A stretch of DNA of 30,293 nt from CAZIKB01 sp964539665 (GTDB taxonomy: Bacteria > Zhuqueibacterota > Zhuqueibacteria > Oceanimicrobiales > Oceanimicrobiaceae), in assembly GCA_964539665.1 (NCBI GenBank), contig CAZIKB010000078.1, positions 1-30,293 on the forward strand. The letters run 5' to 3'. The position numbers and the translations under genes were made by a program. Under the pieces are notes generated by a model. That model saw only the letters and a program-made list of their open reading frames with translations. It did no database searches and was not told the origin of the DNA. Positions 15,664 to 26,100 of this stretch are shown in pieces; positions within the stretch are counted from its first letter, which is position 1; every line of letters begins with the position of its first letter.

Positions 15664-17745
15664 TTATACTACACTAATTTTTTCTAAAACTTTCTCAGTA
15701 ACGGATTCTGGTGCAACTCCATAGTGAGAAAATTGCATAGTAAATATAGCCCTGCCTTGTGTTATTGAGCGCAATGAAGTAGCATATCCAAACATTTCAT
15801 TCAAAGGCGCTCCGGCTGATACGACTTGAGCATCCTTTCGTGGTGCAATGCCGCGAATCTTCCCTCGCCTGCTATTTAAATCTCCCATAACTTCACCTAA
15901 ATACTCTTCAGGAACTACTACCTCAACTTCCATTACAGGCTCCATTAGCTTTGGGTCCGCTTTTAATGCTGCATTTTTAAAAGCCATAGAACCCGCGATT
16001 TTAAAAGCCACTTCTGAAGAATCAACGTCATGATAAGAGCCATCGAGCAAAGTCACTTTCACATCAATGAGTGGATATCCGGATATAACTCCATTAGACA
16101 TGGCTTCTTTAATCCCATTTGAAATCGGGTTAATGTATTCGCTGGGAACGGTCCCACCCACAATACTATTCACAAATTCAAATCCTTTGCCTTTTTCAGA
16201 AGGTTCAATCTCGATGACAACATGCCCATATTGGCCCCTGCCACCACTTTGTCGAATGAACTTACCTTCAGCTTGCGCCTTTTTCGAAATAGCTTCCTTG
16301 TATGCCACGTGCGGTCTGCCCACATTCGCTCCAACCTTAAATTCTCGCAGCAAACGATCCACTAAAATCTCAAGATGAAGCTCTCCCATTCCGTATATAA
16401 CGGTTTGACCTGTTTCCTCGTTAGATTTTATTTGAAAAGTCGGATCTTCTTCAGCTAATTTACTCAACGATAGGCCGAGTTTTTCCTGATCTGCTTTTGT
16501 TTTAGGTTCAATCGCAACAGCAATAACAGGTTCAGGGAAGTTCATGGATTCTAAAATGATTTGTTTATTTTCAGCACTTAAAGTATCACCAGTCTTTGTA
16601 TTTTTGAGTCCGACCACTGCAACAATATCTCCAGTACAGACTTCTTGAATATCTTCCCTTTTGTTTGCAGACATCAATAAAATACGCCCTAACCGTTCTC
16701 TTTTTTTAGAAATAGTATTATAAACATAGGTTCCGGCCTTGGCGCTTCCCGAATAAACCCTAAAATATGTCAGTTTACCAACATAAGGATCTGTCATAAT
16801 CTTAAATGCCAGGGCTGCAAATGGGTCACTGTTTGCAGGTTTGCGTGTAATAACTTCTTCGGTTTTAGGATGATGTCCTAAAGTTTCAGGCAGGTCCAAA
16901 GGCGAAGGCAGATAACTGATTACAGCGTCCAATAACCTTTGAATACCTTTATTTTTAAATGCTGAGCCTAATAAAACAGGCGTGATAGCCACACTGATCG
17001 TTGCCTTTCTCACGGCGTTGACTAAATCAAGCGGATCAATTTCCTTGCCTTCAAGGTAATCTTCCAAAAGCTTATCATCAAATTCCGATATTGATTCTAA
17101 TAAGTGAGTACGATATTCAGATGCCTTTTCTTCCAAATCGTGCGGGATATCAATCTCATCGAAGGTGGAACCTAAACTATCTTCATGATAGATTACGGCT
17201 TTCATACGGATAAGGTCTATCAGACCTGTAAACATATCCCCTTCACCGATGGGTATTTGGACCGGCACAACGTTGGCACCTAATCTTTCTTTAATCATTT
17301 TAATTGCATTATAAAAGTTTGCACCGACACGGTCCATTTTATTCACGAATGCAATTCTGGGTACATGATATTTATTAGCTTGCCGCCAAACGGTTTCAGA
17401 TTGCGGTTCAACTCCTCCGACGGCGCAGAATAAAGCAATAGCGCCATCTAAAACTCGAAGCGACCTTTCAACCTCAACTGTAAAATCAACATGACCGGGA
17501 GTGTCAATTATGTTAATACGATGACTTTTCCAAAGACAGGAAATTGCTGCGGAAGTAATAGTGATGCCGCGTTCTTTTTCCTGCTCCATCCAATCCATTG
17601 TTGCAGCGCCGTCATGTACTTCGCCCATACGATGTATTTTCCCGGCGTAATACAATATTCGCTCAGTTGTTGTAGTTTTGCCCGCATCAATGTGGGCCAT
17701 TATACCAATATTTCTTATTTTATCTATATTATATTCTTTTGACAT
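15664..17745 (-). CDS. fusA: Elongation factor G
   Basis: EF-G is the GTPase that drives translocation and, with RRF, ribosome recycling. I place the start at ATG 17745-17743, giving 693 aa beginning MSKEYNIDKIRNIGIMAHID. An in-frame ATG at 17760 would add five residues (MQIRI) and would lie only five bases after a hairpin; neither ATG has a clear Shine-Dalgarno, so the choice is uncertain. The G domain shows P-loop AHIDAGKTT (17-25), ERGITITSAA, DTPGHVDFTVEV and NKMDRVGANF. Domains II to V follow, with GGRGQYGHVVIEIEP of domain IV. A single fusA in the str context is the canonical translocase. Confidence 0.97.
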   Translation of the reverse strand: MSKEYNIDKIRNIGIMAHIDAGKTTTTERILYYAGKIHRMGEVHDGAATMDWMEQEKERGITITSAAISCLWKSHRINIIDTPGHVDFTVEVERSLRVLDGAIALFCAVGGVEPQSETVWRQANKYHVPRIAFVNKMDRVGANFYNAIKMIKERLGANVVPVQIPIGEGDMFTGLIDLIRMKAVIYHEDSLGSTFDEIDIPHDLEEKASEYRTHLLESISEFDDKLLEDYLEGKEIDPLDLVNAVRKATISVAITPVLLGSAFKNKGIQRLLDAVISYLPSPLDLPETLGHHPKTEEVITRKPANSDPFAALAFKIMTDPYVGKLTYFRVYSGSAKAGTYVYNTISKKRERLGRILLMSANKREDIQEVCTGDIVAVVGLKNTKTGDTLSAENKQIILESMNFPEPVIAVAIEPKTKADQEKLGLSLSKLAEEDPTFQIKSNEETGQTVIYGMGELHLEILVDRLLREFKVGANVGRPHVAYKEAISKKAQAEGKFIRQSGGRGQYGHVVIEIEPSEKGKGFEFVNSIVGGTVPSEYINPISNGIKEAMSNGVISGYPLIDVKVTLLDGSYHDVDSSEVAFKIAGSMAFKNAALKADPKLMEPVMEVEVVVPEEYLGEVMGDLNSRRGKIRGIAPRKDAQVVSAGAPLNEMFGYATSLRSITQGRAIFTMQFSHYGVAPESVTEKVLEKISVV

Positions 17746-17765
17746 TATTCTAATTTGCATGAAAA

Positions 17766-17794
17766 AGGGAAGTCCACAGTTGAATCACTTCCCT
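17766..17794 (-). terminator. Terminator-like hairpin between rpsG and fusA
   Basis: On the transcribed strand, AGGGAAGT (17794-17787) pairs perfectly with ACTTCCCT (17773-17766) across a 13-base loop, and the 3' arm runs into TTTTTC directly before an ATG in frame with fusA. An eight-pair stem with four G-C pairs plus a short T tract resembles a weak intrinsic terminator or attenuator; it could equally be a processing or translation-control hairpin. It is the only such element I found in the gaps of the cluster. Confidence 0.45.
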
Positions 17795-17843
17795 ATATTA
17801 AGAAAATCTACTTATTATTTCTTTGTATTATTGCTGGTATTGC

Positions 17844-18314
17844 TTACCAGCGAAAATGCGCGAAAGCTTTGTTCGCTTCCGCCATTTTATGCGTGTCCTC
17901 TCTTTTTTTAATAGAAGCTCCCTCCTTGTTTGAGGCTGAAATTAATTCGTCTGCGAGTTTTTCAGCCATGGACTTACCAGACCGATTCTTTGCAAACCCT
18001 ATAATCCATCTTAGAGCCAAAGCTTGTTTTCGATTAGTGCGCACTTCAACCGGCACTTGATAAGTTGCGCCCCCCACCCGTCGAGATCGAACTTCTAAAA
18101 TCGGTTTTACGTTTTCAATTGCGCCCTCAAACACTTCCAGTCCATTCTTTTTTGTCTTTTGCTCAATCATATCTATTGCAGAATAAAACACCTTTTCCGC
18201 AACACTTTTTTTTCCTCTTTGCATCAGGTTATTTATAAACTTCGTTACCAAAATACTTTTGAATTTGGGATCCTGTAAAACTTCTCGCGTCTCTGCTCTT
18301 TTTCTTCTTGACAT
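17844..18314 (-). CDS. rpsG: 30S ribosomal protein S7
   Basis: S7 is the primary binder that nucleates the 30S head and contacts E-site tRNA. The 156-aa product has the family motifs MSRRKRAETREVLQDPKFKS, FINNLMQRGKKSVAEKVFYS, GGATYQVPVEVRTNRKQALA and ending KMAEANKAFAHFRW. GGCGGAT sits just before the ATG. The gap to rpsL is only 18 bases, much shorter than the approximately 100-base intercistronic region where E. coli S7 binds to repress its operon. Confidence 0.98.
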   Translation of the reverse strand: MSRRKRAETREVLQDPKFKSILVTKFINNLMQRGKKSVAEKVFYSAIDMIEQKTKKNGLEVFEGAIENVKPILEVRSRRVGGATYQVPVEVRTNRKQALALRWIIGFAKNRSGKSMAEKLADELISASNKEGASIKKREDTHKMAEANKAFAHFRW

Positions 18315-18332
18315 TTTATCCGCCTAAGATGT

Positions 18333-18704
18333 TTAACTTTTTCTTTTAGTACCATATTTTGAGCGACTCTGGAGCCGATCCTGTACACCTCCAGTATCGA
18401 AAACCCCCCGCACGATGTGATACCTTACTCCTGGTAAATCTTTTACTCGCCCACCTCTAATCAGAACAATGGAATGTTCTTGAAGATTATGTCCTTCACC
18501 TGGTATATATGCAGTAACTTCAAAACCGTTTGTTAGCCTGACTCGCGCTACTTTTCGTAAAGCAGAATTCGGTTTTTTAGGAGTCGTTGTATATACTCGA
18601 GTACATACACCTCTTCTTTGTGGTGACCCGGTTAATGCTGGCGCAGTGTTCTTTTTTGTTACTCGCTTTCTTCCAGCTCTGATTAATTGATTGATAGTTG
18701 GCAC
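18333..18704 (-). CDS. rpsL: 30S ribosomal protein S12 (GTG start)
   Basis: S12 is at the decoding centre and sets fidelity; it is the classical streptomycin-resistance locus. The 123-aa product starts MPTINQLIRAGRKRVTKKNT and contains RRGVCTRVYTTTPKKPNSAL, with both lysines of PKKP (K43, K44) present, and GGRVKDLPGVRYHIVRG with K88 and D89, so the residues usually changed in resistant mutants are wild-type. The start is GTG at 18704-18702, with AGAGGA about 8 bases upstream. A promoter candidate lies in the 104-base gap after rpoC. Confidence 0.98.
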   Translation of the reverse strand: MPTINQLIRAGRKRVTKKNTAPALTGSPQRRGVCTRVYTTTPKKPNSALRKVARVRLTNGFEVTAYIPGEGHNLQEHSIVLIRGGRVKDLPGVRYHIVRGVFDTGGVQDRLQSRSKYGTKRKS

Positions 18705-18731
18705 TATTTTTTCCTCTGATTAAAGATTGAA

Positions 18732-18760
18732 AATATAACAAATACATTGGATAAATGCAA
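18732..18760 (-). promoter_or_regulatory. Candidate promoter upstream of rpsL
   Basis: In the AT-rich 104-base gap between rpoC and rpsL, the minus strand reads TTGCAT (18760-18755), a 17-base spacer and TATATT (18737-18732). TATATT matches the -10 consensus at five of six positions; the -35 matches only in TTG. The same site also fits a Bacteroidota-like pattern TTG-N20-TAnnTTT. Predicted initiation near 18725 would leave a leader of about 20 bases containing AGAGGA. It would give the str genes their own transcription. This is sequence inference only, and the region is low-complexity. Confidence 0.4.
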
Positions 18761-18808
18761 CAAATTTTTATTTTTTTTTAAGATAATTTATTAAGATTAA
18801 TACATCTA

Positions 18809-21800
18809 CTAACCCACTGCCGCTTGATATTCATCTTCCACATCTTCAGCACCTGATTCTTCTGAAACCTTTGAAGTAACTTGAATATTTTTGAATTTAC
18901 TTAATCCGGTTCCCGCTGGAATAAGATGGCCCATAATAACATTTTCTTTCAATCCAAGCAGATTGTCAACTTTTCCTTCAATACTGGCGTCGGTTAACAC
19001 GCGGGTAGTTTCCTGAAAGGAGGCCGCAGAAATAAAACTTTCTGTTGTTAAGGATGCTTTAGTGATTCCAAGTAATAACGGTAAAAACGTTGCTGGACGA
19101 GTGGGTCGGGCTACGGCAAGAGTTTTGTCCCCTTCTTTGAGTTTTTCATTTTGCTTGCCAAATTCTTCAATCTCAATCAACTCATTTTCTTTAAATTTTG
19201 AATCTCCACACTCTGTTATTACTATAAACTTTTGTATTTTTTCATTTTCTTCCAGAAAAGTAATCTTATCTACTTGATCACCTTCCAGATAGATAGTATC
19301 GCCTGGATCTTCAATTTTGACTTTCTGAAGCATTTGACGCACTATAACTTCAATATGTTTATCGTTTATACGCACGCCTTGCAAGCGATAAACTTCTTGA
19401 ATTTCGTTAACCAGATACTCCTGAACTTTATTTGGTCCCATTATATTTAATATGTCTTCAGGTGCTACACTACCCTCGCACATTTTTTCACCGGCTTCCA
19501 GATAATCGCCTTCATGCACAAGAACGTGTTTGCCATAAGGAACCAGATATACTTTCTCTTCCTGTCCGTCCCTTGAAGTAATTTTGACCTTTCGAACACC
19601 TCGACGAATTTCACCAAAACTAACTATACCATCAATTTCACTTACAATTGCTGGCTCTTTTGGCTTGCGTGCTTCAAAAAGCTCGGCGACTCTGGGCAAA
19701 CCTCCCGTAATATCCCGGGTTTTGGCAATCTCTCTCGGTATTTTTGCCAGACCGTCACCGGCACTAACTGACTGACCATCATGGACCTGTAAGTGAGCCC
19801 GAGTAGGCAGAATGTAACTGCTCAATTTATTACCAGCTTTGTCAACAATGACAAGTTGAGGGCTCAGGTTGCGATTTCGAGTTTCAATGATGACACTTTG
19901 CTTTAAACCAGTAGTTTCATCAAGTTCCTCACGGAAAGTAACTTTTTCCTTTAAATCGACATATTTTACATATCCATCATAATTTGAAAGAATGCTGGTT
20001 GTGTAAGGATCCCATTGAAATACTATTGTACCCTTTTCTACAATTTCCTTTTCTTTCACAATTATCTGAGCGCCATAAGGCACAATATATTGGGCGACTA
20101 CCCGATTGTTGTCGTCCTGTATTTTCATTTTACCGTTTCTGCCAACACAAACAATGGAACCATCAGAATGACTAATGAATTTTAGGTTTTCAAATTGAAT
20201 TTTACCAGATTGCTTCGCAACAACCTGAGATTGGGCGGCAATTCGAGATGCGGTTCCACCGATATGGAATGTTCTAAGCGTTAATTGCGTACCGGGCTCG
20301 CCAATTGATTGAGCAGCCATGACACCGGCAGCCTCGCCAATTTCTACCATTTTCCCAGTAGCCATATTGCGCCCGTAACATGCTCCACAAACACCACGTT
20401 TAGCTTCGCAAGTTAGCACAGAACGTATTCGAACAGTTTCAATGCCGCTGTCTGAAATTTTGTCGGCCATTTCTTCGCCTATTAGCGTTCCTGCTTCTAC
20501 AATCACTTCTTGTGTATCAGGATCAAAAACATCCTCAGCAGCTACCCTTCCCAATATGCGATCACGAAGAGGTTCAATGATTTCTTCCCCTTCTTTCAAG
20601 TCACCAATTCGAATACCTAAAATTGTATTACAGTCGACTACTGTGATTATGACGTCTTGTGCTACATCAACCAGTCTTCTTGTCAGGTAGCCGGCGTCCG
20701 CGGTTTTTAATGCCGTATCCGCCAGACCTTTTCTTGCACCATGAGTTGAGATAAAATACTCAAGAACGGAAAGTCCCTCCCTGAAATTTGCAGTGATAGG
20801 ATCTTCAATAATTTCACCCATCTGACCGGTCATTTTTTTCTGGGGCTTTGCCATGAGACCACGCATTCCAGCTAACTGTCTGATTTGTTCTTTGGAACCT
20901 CTTGCGCCAGAATCAGCCATCATAAAAATGGGATTAAAGCCCTCACGTTCTTTCTCTAAATGTGAAAATAATTTCTCTGCAACATCACTTGTTGTATGTG
21001 TCCATATATCAATTATTTTATTATATCGTTCACCATCGGTGATAACACCTTTTTCATATTGCTTTTGAATTTTAAGTACATTTTTATGAGCGGCATCAAT
21101 CAGCGTTTGTTTTTCTTCGGGAATTCTGACATCTTCAATGCCAACCGTCGCACCTGATTTCATCGCATATGTAAAACCCAGCTCTTTCAGGCTATCAAGA
21201 AAAATTGCTGTTTTATAATTTCCTAATTGGCTGTAAACATCTGCGACAATCTCTTCTATCCGCCGTTTTGTTAAGAGTTCATTTACATATTTAATTTCCT
21301 TAGGCAGACCATGATTAAATATCACTCTTCCTGTAGTAGTATCAATGATATTTCCATCAATCCGGACTTTTATTATTGCATGAAGCCCCAGTTTTTTCTC
21401 ATTGTAAGCGATGATCACTTCATCCATAGAAGAAAATATCCATCCCTCTCCTAATTCTCCTTCCTTCATTTTGGTTAAATAATAAATACCCAGTACTATA
21501 TCCTGACTGGGTATAGCTAAAGGTCGTCCATTAGCAGGAGAAAGGATATTATGACTTGACAACATTAGTAAACGTGTTTCAATTTGCGAATAGTATGAAA
21601 GAGGGACGTGCACCGCCATCTGGTCGCCATCAAAATCTGCATTGAACGCAGCACAGACCAGAGGGTGAATTTGAATCGCTTTACCTTCAATCAATATCGG
21701 TTGAAAAGCTTGAATTCCGAGCCTGTGTAAAGTAGGAGCACGGTTTAAAAGCACTGGATGATCATCGATAATTTCTTCTAATATGTCCCACACTTCAGAA

Positions 21801-23041
21801 CCACGCCTGTCCACCATTTTCTTGGCGCTTTTCACCGTTTTTACCAGTCCCCGTTCAACAAGCTTTCGTATAACAAACGGTTTGAAAAGCTCTAAGGCCA
21901 TTTCTTTTGGAAGTCCACATTCATGGATATTAAGTTCCGGGCCAACAACAATGACTGAACGTCCTGAGTAATCAATTCGCTTACCTAATAGATTTTGACG
22001 AAATCTACCCTGCTTTCCTCTCAACATGTCAGAAAGGGATTTTAGTGGTCGATTTCCATCTCCACGAACTGCGGCCGTTTTTCTGCCATTGTCAAATAAT
22101 GCATCTACAGCCTCCTGCAACATTCTTTTTTCATTTCTGAGTATAACTTCAGGAGCTTTAATTTCCATCAATTTTTTAAGTCGATTATTTCTTATAATGA
22201 CTCTTCGATACAAATCATTTAAGTCACTCGTTGCAAACCGACCACCCTCAAGAGGAACCAGAGGACGAAGTTCCGGTGGAATAACCGGAATGACCGAAAG
22301 TACCATCCAATCGGGTCGATTGGTGCTTTTTTTGAAAGATTCAATTACTCTCAATCTTTTCAGTGCATCATTTTTGCGCTGGAAAGAAGATTCTTCTTTT
22401 ACTTGACGACGTAAGTCAGTCGAAACCTCCTGGATGTCTGTTCTTTTGAGCAACTCAATTACAGCTTCTCCGCCTATTTTTGCAATAAATTCTGTGTCCT
22501 CTTCTTCCTCGTTTTCGGGAGGATTCTCAGCGATTTCAGTGGTAATACGAAAATAATCTTCTTCACTTAAAAGTTCTTTAGGCTTTAAACCGCTGTATCC
22601 TGGCTCAATAACGACATATGATTCATAGTAAATAATTCTTTCCAGTTCCTTCGCGCTCATGCCTAATATATAGCCTATCTTCGAAGGGAGTGATTTCCAG
22701 AACCAGATATGAACTACAGGTACAGCAAGAGAAATATGTCCCATTCTTTCCCTGCGGACGCTCTTGGTTGTAACCTCCACACCGCATCTGTCACAAATAA
22801 TACCTTTATATCGAATTCGCTTATATTTTCCGCAATGGCACTCCCAATCACGTACCGGTCCAAATATTTTCTCGCAAAACAAACCGTCCTTTTCCGGTTT
22901 AAAAGAACGATAGTTTATAGTTTCAGGCTTAGTAACTTCACCCTTTGAACGTTCGAGTATTTTATCTGAAGAAGCTAAACTAATCGATATAGCTTCAAAT
23001 GTTTTCTTTGGTGTTTTTTCGTGTCTACTTAAATATGCCAA
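18809..23041 (-). CDS. rpoC: DNA-directed RNA polymerase subunit beta prime (probable TTG start)
   Basis: Beta prime holds the catalytic magnesium of RNA polymerase. With the start at TTG 23041-23039 the product is 1410 aa beginning MAYLSRHEKTPKKTFEAISI. An ATG five codons upstream (23056) overlaps a perfect GGGAGG, which itself is spaced seven bases from the TTG, so the TTG is better. Zinc site 1 is C68, C70, C83, C86; the catalytic loop NADFDGD has D469, D471 and D473; the second zinc site is in CEAKRGVCGACYGRN. After QLTLRTFHIGGTASR the trigger loop carries a long insert resembling the SI3 of Gram-negative polymerases. The gene ends with tandem TAG codons. Confidence 0.97.
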   Translation of the reverse strand: MAYLSRHEKTPKKTFEAISISLASSDKILERSKGEVTKPETINYRSFKPEKDGLFCEKIFGPVRDWECHCGKYKRIRYKGIICDRCGVEVTTKSVRRERMGHISLAVPVVHIWFWKSLPSKIGYILGMSAKELERIIYYESYVVIEPGYSGLKPKELLSEEDYFRITTEIAENPPENEEEEDTEFIAKIGGEAVIELLKRTDIQEVSTDLRRQVKEESSFQRKNDALKRLRVIESFKKSTNRPDWMVLSVIPVIPPELRPLVPLEGGRFATSDLNDLYRRVIIRNNRLKKLMEIKAPEVILRNEKRMLQEAVDALFDNGRKTAAVRGDGNRPLKSLSDMLRGKQGRFRQNLLGKRIDYSGRSVIVVGPELNIHECGLPKEMALELFKPFVIRKLVERGLVKTVKSAKKMVDRRGSEVWDILEEIIDDHPVLLNRAPTLHRLGIQAFQPILIEGKAIQIHPLVCAAFNADFDGDQMAVHVPLSYYSQIETRLLMLSSHNILSPANGRPLAIPSQDIVLGIYYLTKMKEGELGEGWIFSSMDEVIIAYNEKKLGLHAIIKVRIDGNIIDTTTGRVIFNHGLPKEIKYVNELLTKRRIEEIVADVYSQLGNYKTAIFLDSLKELGFTYAMKSGATVGIEDVRIPEEKQTLIDAAHKNVLKIQKQYEKGVITDGERYNKIIDIWTHTTSDVAEKLFSHLEKEREGFNPIFMMADSGARGSKEQIRQLAGMRGLMAKPQKKMTGQMGEIIEDPITANFREGLSVLEYFISTHGARKGLADTALKTADAGYLTRRLVDVAQDVIITVVDCNTILGIRIGDLKEGEEIIEPLRDRILGRVAAEDVFDPDTQEVIVEAGTLIGEEMADKISDSGIETVRIRSVLTCEAKRGVCGACYGRNMATGKMVEIGEAAGVMAAQSIGEPGTQLTLRTFHIGGTASRIAAQSQVVAKQSGKIQFENLKFISHSDGSIVCVGRNGKMKIQDDNNRVVAQYIVPYGAQIIVKEKEIVEKGTIVFQWDPYTTSILSNYDGYVKYVDLKEKVTFREELDETTGLKQSVIIETRNRNLSPQLVIVDKAGNKLSSYILPTRAHLQVHDGQSVSAGDGLAKIPREIAKTRDITGGLPRVAELFEARKPKEPAIVSEIDGIVSFGEIRRGVRKVKITSRDGQEEKVYLVPYGKHVLVHEGDYLEAGEKMCEGSVAPEDILNIMGPNKVQEYLVNEIQEVYRLQGVRINDKHIEVIVRQMLQKVKIEDPGDTIYLEGDQVDKITFLEENEKIQKFIVITECGDSKFKENELIEIEEFGKQNEKLKEGDKTLAVARPTRPATFLPLLLGITKASLTTESFISAASFQETTRVLTDASIEGKVDNLLGLKENVIMGHLIPAGTGLSKFKNIQVTSKVSEESGAEDVEDEYQAAVG

Positions 23042-23048
23042 TGTCCTA

Positions 23049-23054
23049 CCTCCC
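23049..23054 (-). promoter_or_regulatory. Shine-Dalgarno deciding the rpoC start
   Basis: GGGAGG on the minus strand, seven bases before TTG 23041-23039. It lies inside the first three codons of the alternative ATG reading (MGGRTLAY), which has no purine-rich sequence of its own upstream. The short N-terminus MAYLSRHEK also resembles that of Bacteroidota RpoC proteins better than MGGRT. Confidence 0.75.
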
Positions 23055-23107
23055 ATTTAGGAATAGGTGACTTCTATAAGTTATCTTTAAAAACATATCT
23101 ATTTTCA

Positions 23108-26100
23108 CTAAAGTTTGCCATCTCTTTTTTCTAAGAGCTCAACATCTAATCCCAAACCTTGTAGTTCTCTTATTAAAACATTGAACGATTCAGGCAAACC
23201 TGGTTCCGGCAAATTATCCCCTTTAACAATGGCTTCATATACTTTGGATCTTCCTCGCACATCATCGGATTTTACAGTGAGAATCTCTTGTAATGCATGA
23301 GCCGCGCCATAGGCTTCCAATGCCCACACTTCCATTTCACCAAATCTTTGACCTCCAAATTGTGCTTTACCGCCAAGAGGTTGTTGAGTAATTAAAGAAT
23401 ATGGTCCTATCGAACGAGCATGTATTTTATCTTCAACCAAATGAGATAACTTCAAAATGTAGATATATCCGACGCTTACTGGGTTATCAATTTGTTCGCC
23501 AGTTCTGCCATCAAAAAGGATAGATTTACCATTTTCAGGCAGGTTGGCTTCTCTCATTTCATGCAGAATTTGCTCATAAGTTGCACCATCAAATACTGGT
23601 GAACCATATAGCTTGTTTAGTTTATGGGCAGCCCATCCAAGATTAGCTTCCAAAATCTGCCCTAAATTCATTCTTGAAGGAACACCCAAAGGATTAAGGA
23701 CGATGTCCACCGGCGTCCCATCTGGCATGTATGGCATATCTTCCATTGGTACAATTTTAGCTACCACGCCCTTATTTCCATGCCGCCCGGCCATTTTGTC
23801 GCCAACCATCAATTTTCTTTTTTTAGCAACGTAAACCTTGGCAAGCTGAACAATTCCCGGGGGAAGTTCATCACCGACTGCTATTTTAAATGTCTTATTA
23901 TCTGAATCTTCTTCTAATTCACCAAGTTTAACCTGGTATGCTGACCAAATGGTAGCTACTTTATCATTGGTCATTTTATCTAAACTAACGCCTTCGCTGT
24001 AGTCTAAATTTTCAAAATCCAGTTCAGCCAGTCTTTCCTTTGTGAGCTGAGTATTGTTGCGAATTAGAACCCGGCCAGTATTTTTATTTTTAATTGATGC
24101 AGAGAATTGGTCTGCTAAAAGTAAACGTAACTTTTCATCTCTTAGTTTTGTTACTCGCTTTTTTTCTGACTCATACCACTGCTCCACTTCTTCAATATTT
24201 TTCTTATCTTTTCTCTTAGTTTTAGGATCTTTTTTCTTTCGAGTAAATAACTTAGTGTCTATAACGACACCCTTCATTCCAGGTGGTGCTTTCAATGAAG
24301 CATCTTTAACATCACCAGCTTTCTCGCCAAAAATCGCTTTTAGAAGTTTCTCTTCCGGTGTCGGATCAGTTTCGCCTTTTGGTGTTACCTTACCTACCAG
24401 AATATCGCCCGCTTGTACTTCAGCGCCTACCCTTATAATTCCATTCTCATCTAAATCTTTCGTAGTTTCTTCACTCACATTAGGAATTTCTCTGGTTAAT
24501 TCTTCTTCGCCTCTCTTTGTATCACGTACTTGCAACTCAAATTCTTCGATATGAATAGATGTGTAAATATCCTCTTTAACCACCCGTTCAGATATCACAA
24601 TCGCATCTTCAAAATTATAGCCGCGCCATGGCATATATGCTACCAATACATTCCGCCCCAGTGCCAATTCTCCACCATCTGTGGCACAACCATCCGCTAA
24701 TACAGCCCCCTTTTGAACTTTTTGTCCCACTTTAACAATGGGACGTTGATTTATACAAGTATCCTGGTTTGTACGAGCAAATTTGGTTAATCGATAGGTA
24801 ATCAATTCTGTTTCATCAAAGTCCAAAAGATTATCAAAATCTAACTTTTCTTTATCTACAGTATTTATTCTGACGACTATTTCCCTGGAATTTACTTTTT
24901 CGATAACACCGTTTACCGTGCTCAGTATCATAGCCCTGGAATCCTTGGCTATTTTTGATTCCATTCCAGTGCCTACCAATGGAGCCTCAGTACGCAGTAA
25001 AGGCACCCCCTGGCGCTGCATGTTGGATCCCATTAATGCACGGTTGGCGTCATCATGCTCAAGAAAGGGAATTAAGGCGGCTGCTGCAGATACAATCTGG
25101 CTAGGAGATACATCCATATAGTTTAATTCTGCAGGAAGACTTAGAGGAAAATCTCCCCTTTTTCTGGATTTTACCCTGTCCCTGATGAAATTACCTTTTT
25201 CGTCTAAAGGAGCATTTGCCTGGGCAATTACATATTGATCCTCATCATCTGCAGACAAATACTCAATTTGTTTTTCCACCCGCCCATTAGTGACCTTCCG
25301 ATAAGGTGTTTCGATGAAACCAAAATTATTGATGCGGGCAAATATTGTTAATGATGAAATTAAGCCAATATTGGGGCCTTCTGGGGTTTCTATTGGACAA
25401 AGACGACCATAATGCGTATAATGAACATCGCGAACTTCAAAGCCTGCACGTTCTCTTGTCAGGCCGCCAGGTCCAAGTGCCGAAAGCCTGCGCTTGTGAG
25501 TCAGTTCGGCCAAAGGATTGGTTTGATCCATAAATTGTGAAAGCTGGCTTGTACCAAAAAACGTATTGATTACAGAAAAAATTGTGCGAGCATTCACCAA
25601 ATCTTGAGGAGTCAAATTTTCGTTGTCACGTAAATTCATTCTCTCTTTGATAGTACGCGCCATCCGTGACAAACCTAAAGTCATTTGAGCAGAAAGCTGT
25701 TCACCTACCGTTTTAATTCTTCTATTACCCAAATGATCAATATCGTCTGAACCCCGTATCCCAGCTCTCAATTCCAGCAAATATTTTATAATAGAAATAA
25801 TGTCTTCACGAGTTAGGACAGTTGTTTCTATTGGGATGTCCAGTCCAAGCTTTTTGTTTACCCGATACCGCCCAACATCGCCTAAATCATATCTTTTGGC
25901 ATTAAAAAACATTCGCTCTATTAAGCTTCTTGCTGTTTCGATATCTGGAGCATCTCCTGATCTTAAGTGACGATAGATCGCCTCTAATGCTTCTTCTTCA
26001 GATTTTGAGGTGTCTTTTCGTAGAGTATTGCTTATGACTTCAGGGCCTGCTAAACCATCTGGCTTTAACAATTTGATATTCTCAAAACCCAATTTTACAA

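Noticed and set aside
17508..17690. Minus-strand frame inside the start of fusA
   Set aside because: It overlaps the EF-G P-loop region in another frame and has no independent support.
18705..18808. Terminator between rpoC and rpsL
   Set aside because: The gap holds long A and T runs but no G-C-rich stem; only very weak AT pairings can be drawn.
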